Below are positions 54,339 to 62,745 of a stretch of DNA of 64,000 bases, piece by piece. Source of the DNA: Oxynema aestuarii AP17 (GTDB taxonomy: Bacteria; Cyanobacteriota; Cyanobacteriia; Cyanobacteriales; Laspinemataceae); the NCBI RefSeq assembly GCF_012295525.1, contig NZ_CP051167.1, forward strand, positions 5,377,501 to 5,441,500, in the 5' to 3' direction. A model generated the notes under the pieces. That model saw only the letters and a program-made list of their open reading frames with translations. It made no database searches and had not been told where the DNA came from. The first letter of the stretch is position 1. Every line of letters starts with the position of its first letter. A program made the position numbers and the translations under genes.

Positions 54339-55928
54339 ATGCGAGTATTGCTTTTATACCCCCTTTTTCCTAAAAGTTTCTGGTCTTTTGAGAAAACCTT
54401 AGCCTTAGTCAATCGCAAAGCCTTACTGCCTCCCCTGGGATTGATTACCGTAGCGGCCATTTTGCCTCAAGAATGGGACTTTAGACTGGTAGACCGCAAC
54501 GTGCGCGATGCGACCGAGGAAGATTGGGAATGGGCCGATCTGGTCGTCGTTTCGGCCATGATCGTCCAGAAAGAAGATTTTTGCGACCAAATTCGCGAAG
54601 CCAAACGGCGGGGCAAACCCGTCGCCGTCGGCGGTCCGTACCCGACCTCGGTTCCCGAAGAAGCGAAGGAAGCCGGGGCCGATTACCTGATTTTAGATGA
54701 AGGGGAAATTACCCTGCCGATGTTCGTCGAAGCCCTCGAACGCGGCGACACCCACGGGGTCTTTCGCGCCCACGAAAAGCCCGACGTGACCCAAACCCCG
54801 ATTCCCCGGTTCGATCTGCTCGATCGCGACGCCTACGATACCTTACCGATTCAATTTTCGCGCGGCTGCCCCTTTCAGTGCGAATTTTGCGACATTATCA
54901 TCCTCTACGGTCGCAAACCGCGTACCAAAACCCCAGAACAACTGCTCGCCGAACTCGATCGCCTCTTAGAACTCGGCTTCCAGCAAAGTATTTTCCTGGT
55001 GGACGATAATTTTATCGGCAACAAACGCAATGTCAAACTCTTGTTAAGAGCCCTGAAAGAATGGCAGAAAGAACGGGGTTATCCGTTTAAATTTACGACG
55101 GAAGCTTCCGTCGATTTGGCCGAAGATCCGGAACTGATGGAATTGATGGCTGACTGCAATTTTTATGCAGTCTTTTTAGGCATTGAAACCCCCGACGAAG
55201 CCAGTTTGACCGTAACTAAAAAGTTTCAAAATACCCGCGATCCTCTGTCGGCGGCGGTAGAAAAAATTACCCGTTCCGGATTGCGGGTGATGGCGGGCTT
55301 TATTATCGGCTTCGACGGCGAAAAACCGGGGGCGGGCGATCGCATCGTGCGCTTTGTCGAAGAAACGGCGATTCCGATGCCGATGTTGAGTATGCTGCAA
55401 GCGCTGCCGAATACGGGCCTGTCCCAACGGTTGAAGAAAGAAGGGCGGATGCGGAGTAAAACCCTCGTCAATGGCAATCAAACCACGTTGATGAATTTCG
55501 TTCCCACCCGACCTGTGGAAGACATCGCCCGGGAGTATATCGAGGCGTTTTGGGAATTGTACGACCCGAAGAAGTTTCTCGATCGCGTCTACCGACATTT
55601 CTTGATTTTGGGAGCCCCCAAAAATCCCATGCGGCGGCGTAAGGTCGATTGGATTGCGATTCGGGCGCTGTTGATTTTGGCGTGGCGTCAGGGAGTGGTT
55701 CGCGAGACGCGCTGGAAGTTCTGGATTAATTTGTTGAATATTTTGCGCTACAATCCCGGGGTTTGGGACCATTATTTGACGATTTGCGCCTATTTCGAGC
55801 ATTTCTACGAATATCGGCAGTTGGTGCGCGATCGCATTCAAGCGCAATTGAATGAATTTTTAGCCAATGAAGCGGCGATCGAAGCCTTAGAACGCGAAGC
55901 GGAAAACAACGAATCGGCAGTGGCTTAA
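54339..55928 (+). CDS. B12-binding domain radical SAM protein (DUF4070 type)
   Basis: A 529-residue enzyme. The N-terminal about 150 residues form a cobalamin-binding domain (LPPLGLITVAAILP, VVVSAMIVQKEDF, AVGGPYPTSVPEEA). The radical SAM core starts with the iron-sulfur motif RGCPFQCEFCDII, followed by FLVDDNFIGNKRN. The C-terminal about 130 residues resemble DUF4070 (PKKFLDRVYRHFLILG, then DHYLTICAYFEHFYEYR). The family is common in cyanobacteria and includes methylases and cyclases of unknown substrate; some relatives act in hopanoid or chlorophyll pathways. Because it probably needs B12, it joins functionally with the riboswitch elsewhere in the window. The start has no strong ribosome site. 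Confidence 0.88.
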   Translation: MRVLLLYPLFPKSFWSFEKTLALVNRKALLPPLGLITVAAILPQEWDFRLVDRNVRDATEEDWEWADLVVVSAMIVQKEDFCDQIREAKRRGKPVAVGGPYPTSVPEEAKEAGADYLILDEGEITLPMFVEALERGDTHGVFRAHEKPDVTQTPIPRFDLLDRDAYDTLPIQFSRGCPFQCEFCDIIILYGRKPRTKTPEQLLAELDRLLELGFQQSIFLVDDNFIGNKRNVKLLLRALKEWQKERGYPFKFTTEASVDLAEDPELMELMADCNFYAVFLGIETPDEASLTVTKKFQNTRDPLSAAVEKITRSGLRVMAGFIIGFDGEKPGAGDRIVRFVEETAIPMPMLSMLQALPNTGLSQRLKKEGRMRSKTLVNGNQTTLMNFVPTRPVEDIAREYIEAFWELYDPKKFLDRVYRHFLILGAPKNPMRRRKVDWIAIRALLILAWRQGVVRETRWKFWINLLNILRYNPGVWDHYLTICAYFEHFYEYRQLVRDRIQAQLNEFLANEAAIEALEREAENNESAVA

Positions 55929-55975
55929 TAGTTCTGAGAATTCAGATCTCGCAATAAAGCCAAGAACGAACTGAG

Positions 55976-56009
55976 GCGATCGCTCCTTTCCGGGGGCGAT
56001 CGCTTTTTT
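55976..56009 (+). terminator. Terminator whose two arms are HIP1 octamers
   Basis: Two GCGATCGC octamers (55976-55983 and 55996-56003) are separated by 12 bases and followed by six T's. Because the octamer is self-complementary, the two copies pair as a stem, ending the radical SAM transcript. Confidence 0.75.
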
Positions 56010-56056
56010 GAGCTTTTTTTGAGCTTTTTTTGAGCTTTTTTTTGGCTTTTTCGATC
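56004..56056 (+). repeat. Short T-rich tandem repeat
   Basis: About four copies of GAGCTTTTTTT in a row directly after the terminator stem. Slippage during replication is likely. Confidence 0.75.
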
Positions 56057-56371
56057 GATGGCGATCTCCGAATTGAAGTTTTCCCGATCTAAGGATTAAA
56101 ATAGATCGCGCGGGTCGAGAATCTTTTTGCCACAACTTTCGTCTTGTTTCTATAGAGTCCCCTCGGGTGCAACGCGAGATTCGGGATTTGGGTAAAATAT
56201 CCCGATTTTCAGTTGTCCCGGGCGAGTTTGGGGGCGATCGCCACCTCCCAAAGTACGCTCGGACGGGGAAATTTTTGCAACAACTCAAGCAACAGTAGCC
56301 AGAAATTGCTCGGGTGTGTGGAGCGATCGTCTCAGGAGTTGGAGATCGTAAACAATAGGGAGACTTATTCT

Positions 56372-57136
56372 ATGTCGCGACTTAATTTGAAAAATCCTTT
56401 GCGTTTGGGAATGGCGGCGAGTTTGGCGCTCGTCTTCAGTTCGAGTGCTGCGGTGATGGCCCTCGACCCGCCGCGTCCGTCTAATGTTAGAGTTCCCCCC
56501 GATTCGGACAATGCGCCGACGGAAACCGGGGATGCGGACGCAGAAGGCAATCCGACGGCGACCCAACCCCGTTTCACCTGCGAGGTCGTCGAGGGGGAAT
56601 ATACGGTGATGTACCACCCCCAAAGTCAACCGGGCGGTTCCTACGAATGGGCGCAACCGAGTGCGATGGGGGGCGGTTGGACGCCGGAAATGCGCTGTCA
56701 GGAAATTGCGCGCCGTCTGGAAGCCTATCGCCCGGATGGTTTGGAACGACTGCAAACGGCGGTCGAGAATAATTACAATACGATTTGCGTGACCACGGCG
56801 AATAACCCGGATTGTCGGATCGTGCTGACGGTTCCGCCGGGACAAGACCCGGAATTGACCCGCGATCGCATCTTCGAGAATCTCACGGTGGCCGATAGCG
56901 GTCAACAAACCGATGCGGTAAACGCGATTGTCGGCGACGACGGTCGCATCCTGCGCGAAGTCGAAGGGGTTTTAGGGGTTCCTTTACCCGGTAGCGGCGG
57001 CGGTTCGGTGGTACGCGCCAATGGAATCGATTTGCGACCGTTCCTCGATCGCGCCGATGGCGGGACGGGCGATCGTCTCGACAGCCTCAACCGTGGGAGT
57101 TCCGACGCTCAACTAAATCCGGACAATTTCCGCTAA
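56372..57136 (+). CDS. COP23 domain protein, exported
   Basis: 254 residues from the ATG at 56372, supported by GGGAG 9 bases upstream; the frame extends further 5' without merit. A signal peptide is clear (NPLRLGMAASLALVFSSSAA, cleavage near VMA-LD). A low-complexity stretch is followed by the COP23 domain: RFTCEVVEGEYTVMYHP, MRCQEIARRLEAY and NTICVTTANNPDCRIVLTVP, with four paired cysteines. COP23 is a peripheral membrane protein with circadian expression in cyanobacteria; its function is unknown. A shared bidirectional terminator separates it from the convergent LCP gene. Confidence 0.88.
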   Translation: MSRLNLKNPLRLGMAASLALVFSSSAAVMALDPPRPSNVRVPPDSDNAPTETGDADAEGNPTATQPRFTCEVVEGEYTVMYHPQSQPGGSYEWAQPSAMGGGWTPEMRCQEIARRLEAYRPDGLERLQTAVENNYNTICVTTANNPDCRIVLTVPPGQDPELTRDRIFENLTVADSGQQTDAVNAIVGDDGRILREVEGVLGVPLPGSGGGSVVRANGIDLRPFLDRADGGTGDRLDSLNRGSSDAQLNPDNFR

Positions 57137-57155
57137 ACTCTGGTAAATCCAGCTA

Positions 57156-57192
57156 AAACAAAAGCTGAGGAAAAAATCCTCAGCTTTTGTTT
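57156..57192. terminator. Bidirectional terminator
   Basis: A 16-bp perfect stem, AAACAAAAGCTGAGGA with its complement, around a 5-A loop. A/T-rich sequence on both sides lets it serve the COP23 gene (plus) and the LCP gene (minus). Confidence 0.88.
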
Positions 57193-57214
57193 GATTTTGA
57201 AGGCGAATCGCCGT

Positions 57215-58840
57215 TTAATATCGCGATTGCGCCCCCTCATTTTCGCCGTAATCCGATCCGTAACTCGACGGATAGGCATTGTCCCAACTGTAGTCCGGTA
57301 GGGGCGCACTCGATTCGGCGGGGATCTCCTCCAAACGGAAATCCTCGACCTGGGACGACTCGGACGGCAACGTGCGATCGAAGCTGAGGTCTTCCTCTGG
57401 GGTCGTCTCCTCGTTCGTGGCGGCAGTATGTTGGCGGCGCGTGTACCAATCGCGTCCCAACTGAATCGTAATATCCGATCGCAAACTTCCGGTACTCTCG
57501 ACAAAGACTTCACCGAATCCGAGGACTTCTTGAATCGAACGGGCGCTGTCGAGATCGCCGTTTTGTGCCACAATCCGGGTCGTCGCGAGGGGTTCGTGCC
57601 AAGGGTTGGAAGCGTAGACATTCCAATAACCGCGATCGCCGAGAATCCCGCGCAACCGCTCCACCGCTTCCCAATCCTCGATACTATCTTGGATCGCCAC
57701 TTTCACGTAAGCCGGATCCACGGATCGATAACCCCGGGCGTGCAGGTCGAAATCGAAATGATCGGCGACCATCGCATCGAGTCGCTCGTAATTTGGCATC
57801 CAGTAGCTGGCTTTATATTCTTCCGGATCGCTGAAATCCCCGGGAACCATCAACATCTGCACCGCCGAACGGTCTACCTTGGCCGCAAATCCGCCTAAAG
57901 CGGCAATTTCTTCCAAGGTCAAGTTGGTATCGATGTGGTCTTGAATCACCGAAAGAATTTTAGGTAGGCGACCGATGGTATTGAGATTGAGGGTTTGATC
58001 CATCAACGCCCGCATCATGATTTGCTGGCGTTGGATGCGACCGATATCGCCCAAATTGTCGTAACGGAAGCGCAAGAACTGCAGCGCTTGGGCGCCGTTG
58101 AGGTATTGTTCCCCTTGTTTGAGGTCGATGTAGAGGTGTTGGCTGTCGTCTCGATATTTCATATCGATGGGGACGTAGACATTGACCCCACCGAGGGCAT
58201 CGACTAACTTTTCGACCCCTTGAACGTTGACGCGGATGTAGCGATCGATGCGAACGCCGCCGAGGAGTTCGCTGACGGCTTTAGCGCTCAACGCCGGACC
58301 GCCATAACGGTTGGCATCGTTGATTTTACGAACGCCGTACCCTTCGATGGTAGTGCGGGTATCGCGGGGAATGGAGAGGATCGCCAGTTTGTTCGTTTCC
58401 GGATTGAAGCGGACCAAGAGCATCACGTCGGAAAGCCCTTCGAGGGAATTGACTTGGGCGTGATAACCCAATTGGCGATCGGTTTCGGCTTCTTGTTCGA
58501 GATCGGAACTGAGAACGCTGGTTCCCAGGACGAGGATATTGACCGGGCGGGTCAACTCGGGAAGGCGAAGATTGGTTTTGGCGAGTTCGCTTTGGGAAAA
58601 GATCGCCGCATCTTCGGCGCTGAGCTGACTTTGCATTAAAGGCGTACTCGACAGCGACACGGCGAGCAATGCCCCTGCTGTTGCGGAGAGCATTGCCACG
58701 CCACTCAAGCCAAAACACAGCCACAACCATCCCCCGCGATTCCCTTTTGGAGGTTCTTTGGGAACCGATGGCGTTTTCTTGGAAGTCAGGGATTTTTGGT
58801 TCGATAGATTCTGCGTTGGCACGGGCTTCCTCACACACAC
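57215..58840 (-). CDS. LytR-CpsA-Psr (LCP) family glycopolymer transferase
   Basis: A 541-residue single-pass membrane protein. After a basic cytosolic tail comes one helix (WLWLCFGLSGVAMLSATAGA). The extracytoplasmic LCP domain follows (about 105-330): DVMLLVRFNPETNKLAILSI, PRDTRTTIEGYG, KINDANRYGG and LRFRYDNLGDIGRIQRQQ, with the conserved Arg and Asp residues. A LytR_C domain follows (about 380-460) and then an acidic tail. LCP enzymes attach glycopolymers to peptidoglycan or other acceptors from lipid-linked precursors. The start is a GTG (58840 or 58834). The upstream neighbours are a membrane protein and a peptidase on the same strand. Confidence 0.92.
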   Translation of the reverse strand: MCVRKPVPTQNLSNQKSLTSKKTPSVPKEPPKGNRGGWLWLCFGLSGVAMLSATAGALLAVSLSSTPLMQSQLSAEDAAIFSQSELAKTNLRLPELTRPVNILVLGTSVLSSDLEQEAETDRQLGYHAQVNSLEGLSDVMLLVRFNPETNKLAILSIPRDTRTTIEGYGVRKINDANRYGGPALSAKAVSELLGGVRIDRYIRVNVQGVEKLVDALGGVNVYVPIDMKYRDDSQHLYIDLKQGEQYLNGAQALQFLRFRYDNLGDIGRIQRQQIMMRALMDQTLNLNTIGRLPKILSVIQDHIDTNLTLEEIAALGGFAAKVDRSAVQMLMVPGDFSDPEEYKASYWMPNYERLDAMVADHFDFDLHARGYRSVDPAYVKVAIQDSIEDWEAVERLRGILGDRGYWNVYASNPWHEPLATTRIVAQNGDLDSARSIQEVLGFGEVFVESTGSLRSDITIQLGRDWYTRRQHTAATNEETTPEEDLSFDRTLPSESSQVEDFRLEEIPAESSAPLPDYSWDNAYPSSYGSDYGENEGAQSRY

Positions 58841-59046
58841 AAATGGAGTTGTTCAGTTGGTCGATCGCACGGGCCAATCGGTCGGCCATCGAGATCGGGG
58901 CAGGGGTTGAGTTGAAGGCGCGATCGACTCCGGACACTCGTCGGGTTAGATGGCACTGCGCGCAACCCGCGAGGCCAGACTCGGGGGTAGTTGGGTTGGG
59001 GGGTTGCGCGCCTCCTTCGTTGAGAAGGGGATGGGGGGATGAACGG

Positions 59047-59553
59047 TCAAAAGGGAGGTTTGCCGATCGCTCCGTCGGCAATCCGACCGATTCCCGGCAG
59101 GTCGATTCGCCGCCGCCTCCACAGGCGAACCATCAGCCAAATATTGACCACAAAGTACCCCGAGCTCAACAAACTACTGCTTAATAACAAGGGTAAATGC
59201 AGGGATTCCGCATGATTGGCCCCGGTTTCTAGTAAAATGTACCCCCCCAGCCACAGAAGGGCAAGGGTTACGGCCAAACGGCTGATGCGCCGTTGTTCGG
59301 CAGTGCCTCCCCGCCGATACAAGGTCCACAAGGCGGGAATCGTGCCGAAAACGGGCATGAGATAGAACAAGGTGGATGCGGGGGGGCGATCGCGATCGCC
59401 CGGGTCGATCTCTTCCTCGGCGATCGCGGTGGATTCGGGCGCCTCGCCGTCGGAGGGGTGCTCTAACTCGCGCAGTACTTCGAGGGCTTTCTGGCGCTGG
59501 CGGGCCGTGGCGCGATCGCGCGGCGGTTGGGGAGGACGGGGAGGGTTGACCAT
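59047..59553 (-). CDS. Small membrane protein of unknown function
   Basis: 168 residues from the ATG at 59553, 8 bp after the peptidase stop codon, so probably translated from the same mRNA. The N-terminal 65 residues are charged and proline-rich (NPPRPPQPPRD). The rest has three hydrophobic helices (LFYLMPVFGTIPALWTLY; LAVTLALLWLGGYILLE; SSSLLSSGYFVVNIWLMVRL) and a basic tail. I do not recognise a family. The close link with the S8 peptidase suggests a joint role at the membrane. Confidence 0.75.
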   Translation of the reverse strand: MVNPPRPPQPPRDRATARQRQKALEVLRELEHPSDGEAPESTAIAEEEIDPGDRDRPPASTLFYLMPVFGTIPALWTLYRRGGTAEQRRISRLAVTLALLWLGGYILLETGANHAESLHLPLLLSSSLLSSGYFVVNIWLMVRLWRRRRIDLPGIGRIADGAIGKPPF

Positions 59554-59561
59554 CGGTTGAA

Positions 59562-61187
59562 TTAGGGAGTGGGAACGGTCCACCAGGCGAGGGCGTAAGC
59601 TTGCTCGTCGGTGTTGACGCGATCGCGGAAGTGGACGCGAATTTTATAACGTCCGCTTTCGGGAACGGGGAAGAAAATATGTTCGGTGCTGTCAACGAGG
59701 CTGACCGACGCTCGAATGCTGTTGGCGGGATCGGTTTCGTCGGCGCGCATCAAGTAAAGGTCGAGTTGGTTCAAGCCGCGATCGCGGAAACTCTCGCCAA
59801 TGTCGTAAAGTTCGTTGCCGTTGCGATCTTCGAGTTCGACCTGTCGGTTCCACACCAGACTCAGGGACACGTAACTGTTGGCCGCGAGGGGCTGACTTAA
59901 CACGTAATCGCGATAGGAATCCGCTTCGAGACGGCGGTAATCCCATCCGATCGCCGGAACGGGCGCCTCGGGACTCCACTGCCCGCCGCTAAACTGCTGG
60001 TAAGCGCGAAACGCATTGAGCTGTCCCGTTCCCATATTCCCATCTAAGGGAATCTCCGGATTGCGGTAGGCGTCGGAGTCGAGCCAGGTGCGATTGTCTT
60101 CGATGACGATCGTCCGGCTCATGTTTAAATGTTTGCCGTCTCCGCTATCGGCAATTTTTTCGGCGGAGTTGAGCAGTACCGCTTTCATGACTTCGTGACG
60201 GCGCGCGTCCAAACTCCAACCGGGCTGTTGTTCGCTCAGTTGGCGATCGCCGTACTCTTGCAGGAGGGCGACGGTGGCGGTCACGTGGGGCGCCGCGAAA
60301 CTGGTGCCACTGGCGCGCACCACTTCCCCCTCTAAGTTGAGTAATTCCAAATCGCTCCCGGGGGCGACCAAGCCGATCGCCCGGCGATCGTCGATATTGC
60401 CTTCCAAGCCCCGCAGGCGATCGCGGATTCCGGTAAAGGAACTACCGATATTGGCAAAATCCACTTTAGAAAACACCCCATTGTCCTGACGGGTAGTAAA
60501 CGCCACGTTCAACCCGTTGTAATTATCCGTGGGAATGGGAATGCCGCCGCGTCCCTGATTTCCGGCGACGACGTGCAGCACATTTTGGACGTTCGCCAGC
60601 CAATCGACACACAAAGTGAGTAGTGCATTGCCGTCCAAAACCGCGTTCGGTCGGGGATCTTGACCCAAAGATTCCCCAAAACTATAATTAATCGCTCTCA
60701 CATCAGACCCATTTTGCTGGGCGAGATGTTGGGCCGCGAGACATTCTTCGGGCTGACCGCTTCGCTGTAAAAAGCCGATCGCCGCCGCATATAACTTCGC
60801 TCCCGGAGCGACCCCCTGGAGCGCTTTATCCGAAGAAATCATCACGGCGGCGACATTTTCCGCGTGTTGTTGGGCTTGTTTTTCGTGGGGCTCGTTACTG
60901 GTGTGGGTCTTGGCGGGAGAGTCGCGAAAAAAAACCCGACTGACCGGGATTTCGCGATGGCGTTCTACGGATTTATCCAGTCCGAACTGTCGCGGACGAC
61001 CGATATCGACCTGAGCGATCGCGATTTTGCGACCGATCAGATTATAAGGAGGCTCGTGGAGTCGTCGGGCGTCGATCCCGTTCTCGCCAACGGAACTTTG
61101 GAGGGCGATCGCCGGAAGACCCAACAACACCACCGTCGCACTACCGATCGTCCAACCCAGTTTTTTAATCTGCTTTTGCTCGCTCAA
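59562..61187 (-). CDS. Exported S8 (subtilisin-like) serine peptidase
   Basis: A 541-residue protein with a signal peptide (KKLGWTIGSATVVLLGLPAIA). The S8 triad can be placed at Asp61 (IAIAQVDIG), His108 (QQHAENVAAVM) and the Ser in ASGTSFAAPHV. Around the His the usual HGTxVA is changed to HAENVA, and DxG is VDIG, so the motif is atypical but complete. The C-terminal about 150 residues look like a beta-rich domain (LSLVWNRQVELED, HIFFPVPESGRYKIRVHF), resembling P-proprotein or pre-peptidase type domains. It probably acts in the periplasm or outside. The small membrane protein gene follows directly. Confidence 0.88.
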   Translation of the reverse strand: MSEQKQIKKLGWTIGSATVVLLGLPAIALQSSVGENGIDARRLHEPPYNLIGRKIAIAQVDIGRPRQFGLDKSVERHREIPVSRVFFRDSPAKTHTSNEPHEKQAQQHAENVAAVMISSDKALQGVAPGAKLYAAAIGFLQRSGQPEECLAAQHLAQQNGSDVRAINYSFGESLGQDPRPNAVLDGNALLTLCVDWLANVQNVLHVVAGNQGRGGIPIPTDNYNGLNVAFTTRQDNGVFSKVDFANIGSSFTGIRDRLRGLEGNIDDRRAIGLVAPGSDLELLNLEGEVVRASGTSFAAPHVTATVALLQEYGDRQLSEQQPGWSLDARRHEVMKAVLLNSAEKIADSGDGKHLNMSRTIVIEDNRTWLDSDAYRNPEIPLDGNMGTGQLNAFRAYQQFSGGQWSPEAPVPAIGWDYRRLEADSYRDYVLSQPLAANSYVSLSLVWNRQVELEDRNGNELYDIGESFRDRGLNQLDLYLMRADETDPANSIRASVSLVDSTEHIFFPVPESGRYKIRVHFRDRVNTDEQAYALAWWTVPTP

Positions 61188-61279
61188 TTTTGGAATCGCT
61201 CCCCAACAACTTGACTTAGGGACTTTCTTGAGATTTTGTTAAACTTAATACTTCAGGACGCAGGAGAGTATCGTTACCG

Positions 61280-61993
61280 ATGACCCAAACCCAATCTCAA
61301 AAACCCATTGTTATTGCTCCCTCTATCTTATCAGCCGATTTCAGCCGTCTGGGCGACGAAGTGCGCGCCGTCGATAAAGCGGGAGCCGATTGGATTCACG
61401 TCGATGTAATGGACGGTCGTTTCGTACCGAACATCACCATCGGCCCGTTAATCGTGGAAGCCCTCCGTCCGGTGACGGAAAAACCCCTCGACGTTCACTT
61501 GATGATTGTCGAACCGGAAAAATACGTTGCCGACTTTGCCAACGCGGGAGCTGATATTATTTCCGTTCACGCGGAACACAATGCCTCTCCTCACCTGCAT
61601 CGAACCCTCTGTCAAATTAAAGAACTGGGCAAACAAGCGGGGGTCGTCCTCAATCCGTCCACGCCGTTAGAATTGATCGAATACGTTGTGGACGTGTGCG
61701 ATTTGATTTTGATCATGAGCGTCAACCCGGGCTTTGGCGGTCAAAGCTTTATCCCCGGGGTCGTGCCGAAAATCCGGAAGCTGCGCCAACTGTGCGACGA
61801 ACGCGGTCTCGATCCGTGGATCGAAGTCGATGGCGGCTTGAAAGGGAATAATACCTGGCAAGTCCTCGAAGCTGGAGCCAATGCGATTGTTGCGGGTTCG
61901 GCAGTGTTTAAAGCTGACGATTATGCCAAGGCAATTGAAGGGATTCGCAATAGCAAGCGCCCTGCGACCGAACAAGAATTGGCGCGCGTCTGA
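61280..61993 (+). CDS. rpe: Ribulose-phosphate 3-epimerase
   Basis: A 237-residue TIM-barrel enzyme of the Calvin cycle and pentose phosphate pathway, converting xylulose 5-phosphate and ribulose 5-phosphate. Motifs: [35 protein letters not shown] (metal His and Asp), [24 protein letters not shown] and [11 protein letters not shown]. Its ribosome site CAGGAGAG lies about 11 bases before the ATG. It appears monocistronic, with a terminator downstream. Confidence 0.97.
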   Translation: MTQTQSQKPIVIAPSILSADFSRLGDEVRAVDKAGADWIHVDVMDGRFVPNITIGPLIVEALRPVTEKPLDVHLMIVEPEKYVADFANAGADIISVHAEHNASPHLHRTLCQIKELGKQAGVVLNPSTPLELIEYVVDVCDLILIMSVNPGFGGQSFIPGVVPKIRKLRQLCDERGLDPWIEVDGGLKGNNTWQVLEAGANAIVAGSAVFKADDYAKAIEGIRNSKRPATEQELARV

Positions 61994-62029
61994 GTTTTTT
62001 CTTTTCGTTAATTTAGCTCGTCGAAATAG

Positions 62030-62071
62030 CCTGTAGAAATCGAGGCGATCGCTCGACTTCTACAGGTTTTT
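62030..62071 (+). terminator. rpe terminator
   Basis: CCTGTAGAAATCGAG pairs with CTCGACTTCTACAGG (one A:C mismatch) around GCGATCG, followed by TTTTT, 36 bp after the stop codon. Confidence 0.85.
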
Positions 62072-62645
62072 ACTGTCGCGATTGCCTCGGTGGGACCACC
62101 GGACCATTCGACGGTAGCCCGGGTCGCGATCGCCGGGTCAATCGAACTGGGCGCCGGGACACCAAGCACAACAATCGCTCAATTTAGTCGCCGATCGCGC
62201 GCAGGCGGAATCGGACCATCGTTCGGCGGCGATCGGACAGATAAACCGATCGCGATCGCACTTTTCCGGTTCGGTTTTCGGGTGTAAAACAATCACTTTC
62301 ATCCCGTCGAGCGCCAAACAAGCCCGCTTCGATCCCACTGAATTACCCACTGAATCAATTGTTTTCCGAATTGGAATCACTCGCATAAAAGACCGTCGAT
62401 GGCTGCTACGGGGATGCCGCAAAACGGGCGTACCCATAATCGTCCTCACAGTAATAAAATTAATAAAAATTGAAAAAAAGGCTTTCCGCGCTCGATCGCA
62501 CGCAACACAGAGCCGTTAAACTAACTATTTCCTTCGAGAGAAATAAAGGAGCGACCGGACGAAATCGAGTTAAACAAAGGGCGAAAAATGATGAAGAATA
62601 GATAAAGCTGCCGACAATTGACCCGATCGCGGGCAGAAGCACGGC

Positions 62646-62678
62646 GGCGATACGCCTCGGCGTCGCGAAGCTATCGCC
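62646..62678. repeat. Palindromic repeat upstream of recQ
   Basis: GGCGATA and TATCGCC enclose CGCCTCGGCG, giving two nested inverted repeats. This resembles the small GC-rich palindromic repeats scattered through cyanobacterial genomes. Confidence 0.5.
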
Positions 62679-62745
62679 CGAAGGCGTCCGAGGGACCGAT
62701 AGCCCCTAGAATAGGGAGAGCAGTGTAGACGAAACCGAGCCGATC

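Larger units (their letters stand above)
55929..56371. other. Intergenic region with HIP1-armed terminator and T-rich repeats
   Basis: About 440 bp. It holds a terminator and a short tandem repeat (listed separately), then about 300 bp with the promoter of the COP23 gene. No other gene is evident. Confidence 0.5.
61994..62745. other. Intergenic region between rpe and recQ
   Basis: About 750 bp. It holds the rpe terminator, HIP1-rich DNA, an AT-rich stretch (62440-62600) and a palindromic repeat (62646-62678). The longest frame, 103 codons on the minus strand, has no ribosome site and an implausible composition. No gene is supported. Confidence 0.45.

Noticed and set aside
58980-59042. Possible further copy of the C6/G6 element near GGGGGGTTG...GGGGGGATG
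   Set aside because: G-blocks are on one strand only and the two-block inverted symmetry is missing.
62138-62449. 103-codon minus-strand frame between rpe and recQ
   Set aside because: No ribosome site, odd Cys/Arg composition and no recognised motif.
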